Shown here one piece after another: positions 1 to 13,713 of a stretch of DNA of 64,000 bases; the stretch's first letter is position 1; every line of letters starts with the position of its first letter. Made by a program: the position numbers and the translations under genes. The DNA comes from Gyromitra esculenta. Lineage: Eukaryota; Ascomycota; Pezizomycetes; Pezizales; Discinaceae. A model generated the notes under the pieces. The model was not told the DNA's origin. It was given only the letters and a program-made list of their open reading frames with translations, and searched no databases. Location of the stretch: the NCBI GenBank assembly GCA_038503075.1, contig JBCAML010000005.1, positions 1,860,001 through 1,924,000 on the forward strand, given 5' to 3'.

Positions 1-1
1 C

Positions 2-1711
2 ACACTGCGAGAAAAGCATGTCTCGCTGAAGGGCATTGACGGCATGTTCGCGGTCGTCGAAGATCCAACCCATTTCGCCACAAAAGAAATATATCTGAAG
101 GCCAAAATTGCTACCGCAATGGCGGTTGCCACTTGGTAAACCTCTTATGGTCACTTGCGCCATCTTTGGCTCGTTACACGTGGCTGACCTCTGGAAAGGA
201 TCATTCCTCTCGCCTCGGTGCTGTCGCCTGCCGCGCTCACCACAGGGCTTACGAACTTTCAAGCCGGCAGCAGAAACTGCACCGTTCCCACCGTAAACTT
301 TAATGCTGAGAATTTCGCCGACTGGCGAAAACCCAAGTTCCGACCCGGTGATTCGTTGGCGTTCTACAATATCACGCCGCCGTATGATTTGCCCGGGGGG
401 AAAGCAATCGACTATTTCGATCAGCCCAGTCACAACGCGTACCGTTTAGTGACCCTGACCACACTCGGGCATACATTCATCCCAATGAAATCACCATGTG
501 ATGGCTATAACTGCACGTGGACTATCAGTTTCCCTGGACCGTGGTACAACTGCTCTGACCTGACTGTTGAAGAATTCACCAAGGATAAACCAGCGCTGGT
601 CAACCATACATACAACCAATTAGCCCCAGAGGGCGAGTTTATTTATTTTGGCGACAATGACTACCCGGAGTATGAGAAGCCTCAGCCAAACTATAACGAT
701 TCAGTTTTAACCCTGCAGGGTATCTTTGCTCAAGAGCCCAGGCTTTGGTTCGGATACACCATCAACACCACTCATCCAGCGGTTGACGAATCAGTCAGAA
801 ACAAATGGGGGTGCGACCTGCAGCGCAAATTGCTGCGATGTGAGCTTCAAAAAGCGAATTACACAGTTGATTTCAGCTATATCAACAACAGGCAAACCAA
901 CAACGTCACGGTTAGTGCAGGACGCCCCATCAACCCGCACGATGGTCAGGGTATAACGCCCTTGGACGAGGGATATCGGGAATATTCTGTGTATCATGCT
1001 TTAGGTATGCTCGCTAGACAACAGGTTGTAGGCTGGATGACACAAAAGAACAAAACATCACCTGTCCTCACATTCTCAGATATTTCCCAGACCAAACTAG
1101 TTGACCCACTTACTGCTTACCCGCTTGTGGACTTGAAGCAACTGTTTCAAACCTTTTTCGAAGAAATTATTATTTCACTTCTCTCCGAAGATTACTTGGA
1201 AGTCAGTAAAAAGGTACCAACTGGGTGTAATATGACTAGGTACCAAAACAACTTCCACTACCAACGCACTAGTCTTTGGATCGGTTATGCCTTCTCCATC
1301 GCCATCGCCGCTGCCTCCATTATCGTTGGTGGTTTCTCGCTCATCGCAAATGGCATCACCTCGGATACAACGTTCTCTAAAATCTTAGTCACGACACGGA
1401 ACAGAACAATTGACAGATTAGTAGAAGAGTATGAGGGTGTCTGTCTAGGCGGCGACCCATTCCCGAAGGAGTTGGAAAATACGCAGCTCAGGTTTGGCGT
1501 CATCGACGAGAAGTCGACGCAAGAGAGCGGGAGGAGCCACAAACATGCGGCTTTCGGAACGGTGGACGAGGTTATCCCGATACAGAGGGGCGACTCATAT
1601 GCGAGACTTTCAGCAAGTGGGAGTCACTATCAGTCGAGCAATTCATGGGTATCAAGGTCGGGAGAAAATAGCTCGGAGACGTTGAACACTCGGTACTCGA
1701 GGCGGGTATGA
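2..1711 (+). CDS. Fungal membrane glycoprotein, 3' part (5' end outside window)
   Basis: Partial gene, function unknown. Exons seen are <2-135 and 199-1711; the 63-nt intron 136-198 (GTAAAC...AAAG, branch-like CTGAC at about 184) keeps the frame and rebuilds a Trp codon. The protein reads from an upstream hydrophobic region into a lumenal or extracellular domain of about 350 residues with many N-x-S/T sites and scattered Cys. One strong membrane segment follows (about 1276-1362, rich in Ile/Ala/Gly), then a cytoplasmic tail of about 110 residues rich in Ser and Arg. The phrase IIPLASVLSPAALTT after the splice is typical of a large family of ascomycete transmembrane proteins of unknown role, often mislabelled formylmethionine deformylase-like. 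The stop at 1709-1711 is clear. The N-terminal membrane segments expected for this family lie to the left of the window. Confidence 0.85.
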
Positions 1712-3722
1712 GTTCGTTTCTAGCAGTTACGAATGGGAGTGCACAGGCTTAGCTGATGCTTTGGTTCTCGGAGTTTGGCGTACTTATTGCTAGAGGCGCT
1801 AGTGTTGTTTTACTTTTGCAAATTGGCTGAGATGAATTGGGGGGGGGGGTTTTTTTTTTCATATACATCCTCAGCTGCCGGCGTTGGTACTCTTCCCACA
1901 ATTTACCAGCATTTCTTTTCTTCCCCTTATTATCCCTACTAAAATTTGTTTCTTTTTTCCTTTTGGATATATTGATCCAAGTACCTCCTTGAATTTAGAA
2001 GCAATCCTAAAGAAAAGAAAAGAAAGAACAAAGAGAACCGTGACTTAATTACCAACACACTAACGGGAGCACTACCAACATACGAAGTTCTAGTTAGTGA
2101 GAGAGGATCTTGTAAGTTATGTTAACCCACCAAAGCGATCCGAACAGGAATTAGCCTACCTTCTTGATTAGGTCTATTCGTTTTATGTACATATACACCG
2201 AAAACAGACATTCCGAGACCCTCAAGTGCCAACCAACCATTGATTGACATCTTCCTCAGGAAATCCGCCTATACCCTTGTCAGCAACATTAGTATATCAT
2301 ATCCATCACCCGATAAGTAAACGTATATATTAGCATAGAACACAGATCGGCGGCTAGTGATGTTGATAGATCTATAACTTACACATATTCCCGTTATATT
2401 ACTAGTAATTAAGTAAACTAGGGAATTGATCAAAGCGTAGTAAACGGTGATATAAATTACTAATTTCTCGATATAAGTGATTTTATAGATTCGTAGACCT
2501 TGATAGGTCAGTTTTACTTCCAGGATTATTGGACTGTATTGTATTTGCGAAATATCCATTTCGATAGCCGCGCCGTAATTCGCCGGTCTCCAGATGTAAA
2601 GTGAGACCTGTGGTTTTCCAACGCTGCTTCACGCAGTGTGATGCGGAGCACAGTTACATATATGCCTTGCTCTTTCGCTTCTTAAGGTCCGGCACATGCC
2701 CTATCTGCGTAGCGTCACACCACTACAGTGTAAAAAAGTGAGGTGAAATTACTCCTACTTTCTTCAAAGATACAGTAATAAATCGGTATCTCTTAAATAA
2801 TCGCGTTACGCAACAAGTTAGACCCCGCATCAATGAAGCATCAGCTCAAATTCTATATCAATATCGTACCAAGTTCATCCCCTTTTTGCCATACTCTCCA
2901 TGCGGCTACAGACATATGTATGTACATGTACGTATTATAGGCATTGACATACATGTAGTGCTGTATCTTCCAGAAATATATATATACAAACACACAATGT
3001 TAACATATGCATGCATAATTAGTTACTTGTATATGTCAATCAAATATATATATAATTTTAATACTTTAACTACACAAGTCACTTGGCTTGTAAACATAAT
3101 ATAGGCTGCGCATGCATATGTCGAGAATCTATTTCCATAGCATATTTGATTTATGTACATGTTTCAAAGACAGATCCTGCGCATGCGCGCGCGGCGCCGG
3201 CTTACTATTAAATACTGGTTTAGGCATGAGTTATACATCTACGCATATAGAACAGTTTCCCCGGAATATTCACTACCTATATACGTACTGGCCATAGCGC
3301 ATATATACATGCCTTTTGGCACATGCAAATATATTACGTTGTGTACAAATTACATGTATTTCTACGGGTGGATCCCCGGCACATCTTGCGCCGGATCTAC
3401 ATATATAGACCTACCTGGGCCTACTCAAGGCTGATTAGGTCGGTTATTATTTTCCCGAGAAAATCAGTAGAAAGAATTTTAGATCCCATCAATAGAGTAA
3501 GCACAAGGTTAGGCATCAATAGATCGATCACCCATAGCCCGACCGTTTCCCGGCGCGTGTCTGAACCTCCAGCTCTCTCTCTTCTGGGGATGGACGGTCC
3601 GCAAATCCTGCAACACTCGCCATAAATCAACCGAGAGCTTCTCGGTTAGTTTTATATATAAACCAAAACGGCAGGATAGGTTTTTCGCCCCAGTCTTACC
3701 TGAAATCGTCCTGCTCTGACCA
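1712..3722. other. Gene-free AT-rich stretch
   Basis: No coding frame with recognisable protein. The first 150 bases are probably the 3' UTR of the membrane glycoprotein gene, including a poly-G/poly-T run at about 1841-1858. From about 2250 the DNA is AT-rich and full of TATATA tracts; it holds three copies of the octamer TACATGTA (2923, 2950, 3351). A TATA box for the downstream lyase lies at 3653-3661. Confidence 0.6.
3653..3661 (+). promoter_or_regulatory. TATA box of the rhamnogalacturonan lyase gene
   Basis: TATATATAA about 62 bases upstream of the lyase ATG at 3723, the only strong TATA-like run close to the start on that strand. A CTGGGG hexamer fitting the CreA consensus SYGGRG lies about 70 bases further up, near 3580. 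The placement is plausible for a fungal core promoter; no transcript evidence. Confidence 0.5.
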
Positions 3723-5947
3723 ATGTTTTTGTATCAGAGTTTTTGCCTTTTGCTGGCGTTTGCCGCTTCGGCAGTGCTCGGTGCATTTCAATTGACAACT
3801 ACAACCAGCACTTATACGGTAGATACGAACGGAGGACTTGTTTTTGCTGTCAGTCGGTAAGCGCATTTTGGGTCTTATCCAAAACTGTACAAGTCACAGT
3901 AATAATGCTAAAAGCTCTATTTGAGCGTGATAAAGAACTACTGGAGATATCACTTCGCTACTCTATAATGGAGTGGACTATCAATCAAAAGAAGGAAAAT
4001 GGACTCAGATCAATTCCGGGCTAGGCACATCAACCGTGAGCGCAGCTACGTATGGAAGCGACTATATCAAAATTACAATCGTCTCCGCGGGTAACCCTGT
4101 TACTCACTACTATGTCGCGAAGAATGGGGATAGTACTATCTGTAGGGCTTGAAGTTTTCCCTGTATAAATTTAATTTATAAGATCTCCCTTCAATTGATC
4201 GCCAGCTGACCAGAGCGGTTACCGGTACCAAGATATGGGGACATACATCACTGGTGAAGTGAGCCCCGGCGAACTTCGATGGTTAGCTAGACTCGATAAG
4301 ACAAATCTTCCCACGAGCATCAGGGATCCAGCATCTGATAATACTAGAGGAACTGCAATTGAGGGCACTGACGTCTTCCTGGTTGACGGAACAACACGGT
4401 GCAAATTTTATAGTTCGGACAGATTCATCGACGACTTGGTAACCTACTTTATTTTTGTTTTAACCAGCAGCAACAACAGAAGCCTGCATCACCTAAGCTA
4501 ATTTCAGACATTATTAGGTCCATACTGTTTCAGGACCAGGTATCTATATCTCTTTAGTTATGCCTGGGAATGCATACGAAACTTCGTCTGGTGGACCATT
4601 CATGAGAGACATCAATAACCAAGGTACGCAGTTTATAGCATTAGGGGTTGGTACTACGGTCACTAACTATATCCAGAAACTTCTTCGCAGCAAGAATTCA
4701 CATTCTACATGAACTCAGGCCATCTCAGAACCGAGCCTTGGCGAATGGGATTAAAGGGACCTTATGCTGCAGTATTCTCAAGCACTGGTCCCGCTTCTGG
4801 GACCCTTGATACTAGTTTTTTCAGTGGACTTAATATCTTAGGATACGTCCCACAATCTGATCGTGGGTAAGACAGCTAACATATTCTCATCTAATCTTGG
4901 CGAATTAGAAACTAATACGTTCGCGATATAAGCCGCATTTCCGGCACCGTTTCTGGGGTTCCTTCGGTATTTATTCCCTGATCCCATGGTTTTACTAAGA
5001 TAAATAAACTTTACACCTCACTAATGAAAACGAATTAGCAATTCGATGCTGTACTTGCATGGTCGAACACTGAAAACCAGTACTGGGTTAAAGCCTCAGG
5101 TACGACTAGCCACCAGATCTCAGGAGCGCCGATTCGGTATTTACAGTTAACGACATATTTATAGGCGGAAGCTACACCTCCCCATATATGAAACCTGGTA
5201 ACGAGCATCTTCAGCTTTGGTATATCGAAGAACAGTTGCTGAATCGCGAAACTAGGAGCCTATACGATGAAACTATATAAGCAAGAGCTCCTAGTAGCCA
5301 CTCAAACTGTTACAGTAGCTCAAGGAACGACATCTATCAGCAACATTGTTTCTGCAGAAGTAACAACCACACCCATCTTCCGTGTCGGCGAGTTCGACGG
5401 ACAGCCGTTCGAATTCAAGAACGGGAATAAGTTTTTAGGAATGTATGTTTAGATTGGCTTTCCTAACTTCAGGTGCCGGTCCCTCTAGATACATACTGAA
5501 CAAAAATTCCCAAATAGGCATCCTTCAGACACCCATATGGATTCTTGGGGTGGAACATACACCGTTGGCACTTCCACGGCCCGCGATTTTCCCATGGCGC
5601 TCTTTGCAAAGATTGGCGGAAACGCAACCATCAATTTTCAGGTTATCTCCAGCCAAACAGGCACATCAACCCTTAAAATAGGCACGACACTTTCTTTCAA
5701 AACTGGTCGTCCAGCTCCTTCGATCAATGGAATATGGACCGGCGTCGATCCAGGCGCTCCAGTTCTCATAGATTCTCGTGGTGTCACTAGAGGAGGTTAT
5801 CGGGGATATGGGGAGAGCTACACATGGAATATTCCAAGTGGTATATTAAAGGTTGGAACGAATACATTAACACTGGGCGTATTCGGGTCTGGTGATGCTG
5901 ATTATTTGAGCGCAAACTATATTATTGATGCGATAGAACTGTGCTAG
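3723..5947 (+). CDS. Rhamnogalacturonan lyase, polysaccharide lyase family 4
   Basis: Secreted pectin-degrading enzyme that cuts the rhamnogalacturonan-I backbone by beta-elimination. Ten exons: 3723-3856, 3936-4141, 4233-4438, 4518-4623, 4677-4866, 4933-4966, 5039-5099, 5165-5197, 5256-5442, 5518-5947. Spliced length is 1587 nt, 528 residues, the usual length for the family. All nine introns are 54-91 nt, GT...AG, and phases agree. Residues 1-20 are a signal peptide ending before AFQLTT. A PL4 catalytic domain follows (to about 260), then a fibronectin-III-like segment (the small exons 6-9) and a C-terminal carbohydrate-binding-like domain (about 380-528, with [14 protein letters not shown] and IIDAIEL). 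By comparison with the Aspergillus aculeatus enzyme, Lys171 (in CKFYSS) and His233 (in NSGH) are the likely catalytic pair; that mapping is inference. The gene looks intact and is flanked on both sides by gene-poor AT-rich DNA. Confidence 0.93.
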
Positions 5948-8435
5948 CAGATTAAGTCCCTGTTCTTTTTGATCCTGTTCTTTGTTTTAGAAGATAGCTA
6001 TGTATTAAGGGAGACCACTTTTAATCTGCTAAAAATCAGCAACACGCATATGCAATACATATGCGTGTGTATGTATTGTAGAGCCCCCTATATAAAGCGA
6101 TATTAGGTTTTGCTCACGCTATATGGGTTTTGTTCACGCTATAACTTCGGTTGCATGTGACATTCTTGTACCTTTATATAAAGCGATACTGCACGTCACG
6201 CTTCGTTCGAAAACAACATTTCTCAAAATAACAGGAAGTCAGATTTATACAGTGAACAATTAAGCCGTATAGACTCACTCATGATGCTTAACTCGAAAAA
6301 CTAAAATTTCGCCATTCCATTTTCCACATCCATCATAATTATAACCCTTTTTTAACCTTTTTACAAAATAACTTTGCGTTTAACTCGCTAACCATATACG
6401 TATACAGCCGCTCACCCCCTAAAACTTCCTACTACAAGGGGTGCAGCGTATTTCCATGAGTGGTTGTTGGCAATCGCTATAGGTCTGGGACTCCAATGCC
6501 GAGGTCATTTCAAATATTAATAGTATGACAATATAGCAGCGTGCAATACGACAACCTAGACTAGATCGGCCTGGCAAGCCACAATTTTTCCTTTTTAAAA
6601 ATAAGCAATATTAATGTTTCAAATTGAATATGCATAATTTTGAAAATCAAGTTGATCATGAGTATTATAGAAAAGCAGGACACAATAATAACAAGGATTC
6701 AGGCTAATGATATGTATGTATGTGGTACTAGAGGCGTTTTACAAACTTCGTGGGGTGTCGAGCCGCACGTCCACTCAAACTCGAGCGGAACGAAAAAAAG
6801 CAAAGATCAAGCTCGCTACTTTAGTTCAAAAGTGTATCTGGAGTTCCAACAACTTCTTTTGCTTTTTGAGCATATCCAATGGCACCTTGTTATATCAGAT
6901 GTCAAGCGTATACTAGATTGATCTTACAGGATAAAGTGTATATCTCGAGACATGAACATAACGGATTTCGTGGGGTAACCTTAGAGCCACCATTTCAGTT
7001 GGAGAAGGTTAGGGACTAGGCATTACGTTCACCAAACTCCCAGCGGGTGAGTACCCATAACCGCACCCACGCGTCTTCATAGGATCCAAAAATTCCCCAG
7101 AAACCCGGGAGCTAAGATTATTTGCAAGCGAGCAAGGGGCAGATCTGTAGGTCTCCTCGGCTCCCAATGCTATATAGGCCCTGGATCGCGATATTCGCAT
7201 CTGACGCAGCCAATTCATCTCAGTGGAAAAAGATAGGAGATAGTAAGGGGTCGGACATATGTGCAGCAGCATACACGCCAATATTCAAAGTCAAATCCAG
7301 ATTCAGTTCCTCCTCGATCAGATTCTAGCCTGCACTAGATGGTCGGTTCAATCACATGCAACTGCTCCAGATCTACAGTTAAATGTGCTATACCGTATGA
7401 TCTCGAAAATAACGAAATGGCCCGGGCTGAGACAACAGGAGGATAGATATCACGTCCTCGCTAGCCAGACAGGTCCTGGGCCACAAGTTCAACCAGCAGC
7501 GATACGGTACATCAACTTAAAATCCAGTTGTGTTACCGAGGCCTAAAGTATATCCTCTCGTCCCACCCAATAGTGGGCATCCACAAAAAAGAGTGCAGAA
7601 CGGAGAACGCTAGTTGGCCAGGCGTTCGCTAGGTAGTCGATGGTTTACACTAGAAAAATGGGTAATCTACAGCGACTAGAAACATTCTAACAATCCTCCT
7701 CACACGATAGCAAATAATGGCTAGCAAGCAAGATCAGCCCAAGCAAAAAGTGAGTCTGTTACTTCAGGGGCCTTCCGTGCGGGATAGATTTCCGCTGACT
7801 AGAATGCCCGAGCCGCTTGGAAAGACGTGTTCCGTCGCCTAATACATATAGTTCTTTGCGAAGTCTCTAATGTTGTAGCGGCTGCTGCCTAGGAGAATAC
7901 CGCTACCACTAAAATTTGACTTGGCACTGGATGGTTTCGATAAACTACTTTTCTTGCTTTTTGCATGTACTACGGTGACCACGAGCGGTGGCGCTGGACT
8001 GGGGTTCTCTAATCGGTCTTCCTTTGATGCATACAGATGCAGTCTGCATGCATCGCCTAGCCTTTACTTGATGTTGGTCTCGTGGTCGTAAGTAGCACTA
8101 CGAACCAGCATTTCAGACGTTTATGTTGATGTAACAACATGTAGTTAGGTAAGGTAACGGGAAGCTCACCGTTACATGGCGTCAAGAGGAGATTCACAGC
8201 CCTTTCCACTGCCATGAAAGAAGCCCGAGGCAGTATATGTAGGTATCAACATGCCAGTAACACATCTCGAATACAGACAAAGGAATATCTTCCTGTAGTT
8301 AACTAAGGAGACAGGGCTAGGGATTTGATAGAGTTAATGAACTTGACAAAGAGTTTCAAGCCTGTGCACGAAAACTCCCTAGTCACATGAGTATGAACAC
8401 ACTTGGCATCCCTTAGCTGCGCAGAGTTACATTTA

Positions 8436-8596
8436 CAGTTGCGCCCAGCAAGACCCTGTGGTTTTTGAAGTGCTACGACGCAGCAAACCCGAAAAATATT
8501 TGTAATAAATTCTACCTTTTGCTTGAGAAGGCTTGGCATCACCTTGTTGCGTTGCGGTGCTTCAAAAACCGTGGGGACTTGTTGCTGGACGCAACC
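8436..8596. mobile_element. MITE, TA-flanked, about 50-bp terminal inverted repeats
   Basis: A 161-bp element with long inverted ends, flanked by TA on both sides (8434-8435 and 8597-8598). Both arms share TTGCGYCCAGCAA, then GGTTTTTGAAG, and differ mostly by C/T or A/G changes plus a 3-bp gap in one arm. There is no coding capacity. TA duplications and terminal inverted repeats fit a non-autonomous Tc1/mariner-type element; the transition bias fits RIP. No second copy was found in the window. Confidence 0.72.
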
Positions 8597-11500
8597 ATAC
8601 ATATTGGTGGTAGTGGTGGTGGTATCTATTGCTAACCTTCATGATCATGGGACTTTTTCACTGGTTTCGATTTTTGATTCATACTAAATCGAGGAAACAA
8701 CTAAAATTCTCCAGATGTACACTCACGTGGGCACTATCGTGTATGGATATTTTTTTCCCACTGAACACCTCACCCCTCCTGAGCCTAATTAGCATAAAGT
8801 TGGGATGAAACTACACAGTACTCAGATATGCGTATGGTAGCAATGAAAAATGCATAAGTTTCGCTTGCAAGTGGGTAGGTATCAACACAACCGGGTCCAC
8901 AACCGAGTTTAGAGTTTTTTTTTTCCGTGCGAAAAAATAGCGATCCAGGAATGGGCCCAGCACTTAAACGTGGACGGAAAATATGCGCGGTTCCTCGTAT
9001 CCCAACCCCCAGCTATGGATTTGTTAGCGTTTTCTCCATGTCCCTCGCGTGACTTCTCCGCTTCTACGATAAGCCACCAGCTGCAAGCCCAAGCCATTCG
9101 CAGGAAACAGAACGTAAATCCGCCAGCGAATATCTTTCTCTTGGACTAAGTGTATACATTATGCTAACTTCCGAAGCTACCTTTTGATTCATGGAACTCC
9201 AATTTACGCCTGTAGCACCAGAGCAAGATTTAGGTGACGTGTGGCTTTTATATATCAACTTTCCAGAGTTAAGGTTCGTAGCACTGCGCAAGCAATCGGT
9301 CGTTAACCGTCCTATATTAACCATTTTATACTTTTTTGCGTGTATTTGGAATCATGATGATGAAACTTATGCAAGCATCGAACGTACATGCATCCACAAT
9401 GACAGCTTTATAGACCTTCCTCCGAGAGCTCTCGTATCCTGGTTCGAGCAATCGGTATCATAGCCCTAGCTCCTAGCTGGGAAGGTCCTTTTTGCTGTGG
9501 GTTCTTCTGTATACATGTACCAGCACTATCGGCAATATTAAATAACGGGTCATGTTCCCTTGGCCCAGGCCCGCTGTGTTGTCCATGCCCCCTATCATCA
9601 TCAGCGCAGAACTTATAGCTCATTTACCCACCTCGATGTCAAGCGATAGTTTGTGCTACCATTGGGTTGGGGGATTACAGCTGCTATTATTAGAGGCACA
9701 TTGGAAGATGGGATGGTGGGGTCATCAGTTCCATGGAACCATGTCTCTGACCTTAGTAACCCGTCTTTTGCCAAGACGCATATATGGATGTGTAGCTACT
9801 AGCACATAGGTGTATGTGGACGGATGCGCTTTGAAATAAAATTTATAACCGCTATGGCAGGTACATGTGGCATCGGCTTCCAGCCAAAAAAGATTACACT
9901 TGTCAAATTCAGAATATGTATTCTACATCTGCAAGCTTATGGCTAATTCTTCGGATACGGCAGGGAAAACATTAAGAGGTAAGGCAATAGATTTGAGTCC
10001 TAGGCTCCCACAGGAACACACCACAGCCCGAGTCATTACATACATGTACATCGGCAGATGTATGGATTAGGGTTCCTTGTCGCTTGTAGCCAGCGTGGGA
10101 TGCACAAACAACTGCTCACTCTCTGTGCGACGCATAGGCCACTTGCTTGGAGGACTGGGTACATGTGGCCAGAGCAGTAGTCAGCACCAAGAACCCTATG
10201 GTCGCCTGAGCAAGAGGGTTCGCTTTCACAGTTCTAGCAAGGTTTCGGCACCTGTTAAGGTTTGGTGGGTTTGTTCAGTCACATCCATGTATGCCTTAAA
10301 TGGCCTCGGAGGGATACACAAGCCACAGCCCGGGTGTCCCGGATTGTCTATTACCTTCCAGGATACGGTATTCTACGATACCAGTAATCTACCAACCAAC
10401 CAAGATCTAAATAAAGTTCTATCAATATAACAGTCGTGGGTTTTTCTTAATTTTCCGAGCCCCTTTAATAACAACTGATTCGGGTAGTGGAAATCCTATT
10501 AGCGCTGTACCATCTGGAATATTCCGCATCGCTAGCAAGAGAATCTGTCTTTCTCCCCCCCCCGCGATGGTGCACATAAATGTGCAACCGTGTGAGATAC
10601 CGTGATGCGGGAGGGGCTCACATGACAAATGTACATTCATTCTTATCAATGTTGCGGGGCTAACCGTCAAGAATCGTTCCTCATCCATGATGAATTCAGT
10701 GCATCTCGTGTAATAATGACGAGCATGTAACTGTCGCACATACGGTCGTACTCTTGCCAAATTTTCAGCCAGCTCACAATCGTACGGGAGACCTGTAATC
10801 TATACATGTACTTCCATGTTGTTACTTTATGCAAGGTAGGTGGCTACGCTGATCACTGACCCTGGATGCAGAGGAAGCTAATATCCATTAGTCCGGTAGT
10901 GCTGCCGAAGCGAAGCCTTAGCAGATACCAGCTAGAACGACTCGAATACGGTTGTTTCCTTAGCTCCGCAGCCAGTAAGATACATGTAGATGTCGGTTTT
11001 TACGAAACTAAAAACCAGAGGGAAAAAAGCAAAAGCAGAAGCGTAAATTTTTGGCTAAAGCTACAGACGGTAACAAATAGGACTTTGCTAAAGGCTTTCC
11101 TAAAAGAACCGCACTTACTTTAGATCTAAAACCCTCACGTCCCACGTATGGCCATGCAAGGGATTTTCACACCTTGGGAGTCAAGTTAAAACCGGATAAT
11201 TGATCTATCTGAGTCAGTTCTCGGCTCTAAGCGGATCGCTCCTTCGATCTAGCTGCTTTTACTTCCAACTCTCTAAACTAAAATCAACACCTTGGTGAGC
11301 TACACCAGGAATAAGTCGAGGATGGGTGTTTGTCTTTGCGGGATAGGATAAGAGTTTCCTCCTAAATTTTGTTGTGGGTAGCGGGTCAGCCAACGAGTCA
11401 ATTCTACTAGACAGTTATTTGACCCGTGTGATTCCTTCTGTAGCTACAGCAACTAGTCACTTGATCAAAGACTTCGAGATATCTCAAGACCACACTTCTC

Positions 11501-12216
11501 AAGTCCTAAAAAGGCTGCATGCCAAGAGAACGCGATTTCAAGATCCACTAAAAATATCGCCGTGCAGCAGCCAGCTTGTGGAACGACAGAGATACCTAAC
11601 GCTTATAGCGTCATACAGCAGCACTGGCATTAGTTTTGGGCCATGTTTCCTATTGGGTTGATGATTTTGATATTGCAGACCCCCGAAAATGGTGCTGGAT
11701 TCAAAAATCCGCATAGATAGGTGATATGCTGAATCCCGCATCTGGACACAACCCCCTCTCCTGGGACGCAGGTTGAGCTTTGTTGAGCTTTTAGGGAGGT
11801 AAATTTTCTTGAGTATAGGGGTGTATGTATTTGAATCTCACTCAGTTTGATGATGTCAAGGTACCCACACTCACATCGCGAGGGAGGCGGGGCGAGGCAA
11901 GTACATGGTGCAACGATAAATATGCCAAGTTCTCGTACGCGTTGAAACTCCCTTTAATCTCTGGTCGTAAAGAGTACAGTCATAAAAATTTCTCCTTTTT
12001 CTTTCTTTTTCTACACGATCACGGCTGGCGGATAAAGTAAACATCTTCACTAACTTTCTGGGCTGCTGATTAGGGACTGTGATTGGAAGGATATGGCCGA
12101 AAGCTTTGGTGCATGGTTCATTATAGCCTTGCAAAGTCCAAGAAAACAGTGATTATCGATCCAAGATACCAGATGAATCAGTTCATAAGTCGCTTCTACC
12201 GATGTCCGACGAATGC

Positions 12217-12222
12217 TATAAA
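12217..12222 (+). promoter_or_regulatory. TATA box of the chitin deacetylase gene
   Basis: TATAAA 94 bases upstream of the ATG at 12311, followed by a C/A-rich leader (about 12240-12300) typical of fungal 5' UTRs. Confidence 0.5.
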
Positions 12223-12310
12223 GCTCAAGTAAGACCGCACGATTTTATTCAACATCCAACCTATTCGACCTCTCGATCAACACTAGCAAGAAAGAACTTA
12301 GATTTCTACA

Positions 12311-13616
12311 ATGGTTTCGTTCACCTCATCTAAGTTTCTTTTACTTGGTGCTGCCCTTCTTGGGGTTGCAAAGTCATCCGCCTTACCAGCGGCTCACTTG
12401 TTTTCCCGTCAGTCAACTACTCCAGATGGTACTTGTGGAGTTGTGGAATCGGGTGCCGGAAATGGTTATCGCTGCCCAGCAGATTCGAGCAAGTGTTGTT
12501 CCCAGTGGGGTTGGTGTGGTGATTCTACCGACCATTGCGGTATGTTAAATGGGATCCTCTTTGCATATGTTGATATTTTCAATAGTTTACTCATGATTTT
12601 CTATAGGGACCGGTTGTCAGCCAGCATACGGATCCTGTACTACTGGCGGAGGAACTACTCCGCCTGGTGGGGGTACTACTCCTCCAACTGGGGGACGCCC
12701 TCGACCTGGTAGCGTTCCATATGGACAAATTATTACTAGTTGCACACAGAACGGCGTGGTCGCTTTGACATTTGATGATGGCCCTTATATGTTCGTTAGA
12801 TGTCTCCCAATTAGTCGCAGGGTTTTACTTACCTTTCCAATAGTTACACATCCGGACTCTTAGATAAGCTTGCTAGTAACGGTGTGAAGGCTACCTTCTT
12901 CATAAAGTATGAGCTTCTTCTCGGATTGCGAACAAGAAGAATGAATTTATAAAGGCTAATTATTCTTCAACCAAATTTAGTGGACAGAATTGGGGTGACC
13001 CGATCACAAGCTCAGCAAACCAAGCTGTTCTACAGAGAATGATCGCAGAGGGCCATCAAATTGGTTCACACACGTACGTTGCATACCAGGGCTTTTTACC
13101 CTCATCGATTTAATCTCAAACTAACCCGCATCTAGGTGGTCTCATCCATCGTTGGACTCACTCTCTGCCGCTGATATTACGAGCCAAATGACACAAATCG
13201 AAACAGCGCTTGTGAACATAATCGGCAAATATCCTACCTACATGCGGCCGCCTTATTTTGAATGTGGCAGTAATTGTCTGAGTACAATGGATACCCTATC
13301 GTACCATGTTATTTACACAAATCTCGACACTCTGGATTGGGCCAACACCGCAAACATTCAAGCCTCGAGGGACATCTTCTCCAACGCCATTACTCCTTCG
13401 GATCCTGCTTCCTCAAACTTTATTGTATTATCTCACGATGTGCACCCGACTACAGTTGATGGGCTAGTGCAATATATGATCGATACGCTTAAGGCCAAAG
13501 GATATAGAAGTAAGTCACCTCTCAGCTCTGGTGTAATAATTTTTACTAATACCAACTTAGCCGTTACCGTTGGCGAGTGCTTGGGCGACGCGGCCGCGAA
13601 TTGGTACAGGAATTGA
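12311..13616 (+). CDS. Chitin deacetylase with CBM18 chitin-binding domain (CE4)
   Basis: Secreted or wall-bound enzyme that removes acetyl groups from chitin to give chitosan. Six exons: 12311-12539, 12607-12790, 12844-12906, 12981-13073, 13136-13509, 13561-13616; 999 nt, 332 residues. Signal peptide about 1-24. Residues 42-87 form a CBM18 (hevein-like) domain with the CCSQWGWCG signature, followed by a Gly/Thr/Pro linker (about 90-110) and the NodB catalytic domain. Key residues are visible: TFDDGP (Asp133 as base, Asp134 as metal ligand), HTWSH (His189 and His193 as metal ligands), RPPY, and LSHDVH near the end with the probable catalytic acid. All introns are 51-74 nt, GT...AG, with consistent phase. 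The gene is intact, with a TATA box upstream. It stands alone between two gene-poor stretches. Confidence 0.95.
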
Positions 13617-13696
13617 ATAATTAGCGATGTTTTTATGTCAGGAATATGAATAGTAATACTTAATTGGAACTATGTCTACTCTTGCAACAAGGTTGC

Positions 13697-13713
13697 ATAT
13701 ATATATATATATA
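13697..13713. repeat. (AT)n microsatellite
   Basis: About eight and a half AT units directly downstream of the chitin deacetylase gene, in its probable 3' flank. Confidence 0.9.

Larger units (their letters stand above)
5948..12310. other. Gene-poor stretch with degenerate repeats
   Basis: No gene recognised over 6.3 kb: open frames are short, lack conserved motifs and do not splice into anything known. Features seen are a 161-bp inverted-repeat element at 8436-8596, a possible relic of a related element at about 7385-7508, and five TACATGTA octamers (9512, 10041, 10803, 10981 and one near-match at about 8130). The last 100 bases hold the promoter of the chitin deacetylase gene. A 112-residue open frame at 10422-10760 (-) was examined and not supported. 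Confidence 0.55.

Noticed and set aside
7385..7508. Possible copy of the 227-bp MITE family
   Set aside because: The left end resembles the family (TACCGTAT, CTGAGACAACAGGAGG), but the right end matches only in the first few bases, so boundaries cannot be set; noted only as a relic.
10422..10760. 112-residue minus-strand open frame
   Set aside because: No known motif, no ATG context or partner exon, and it lies in decayed repeat-rich DNA.
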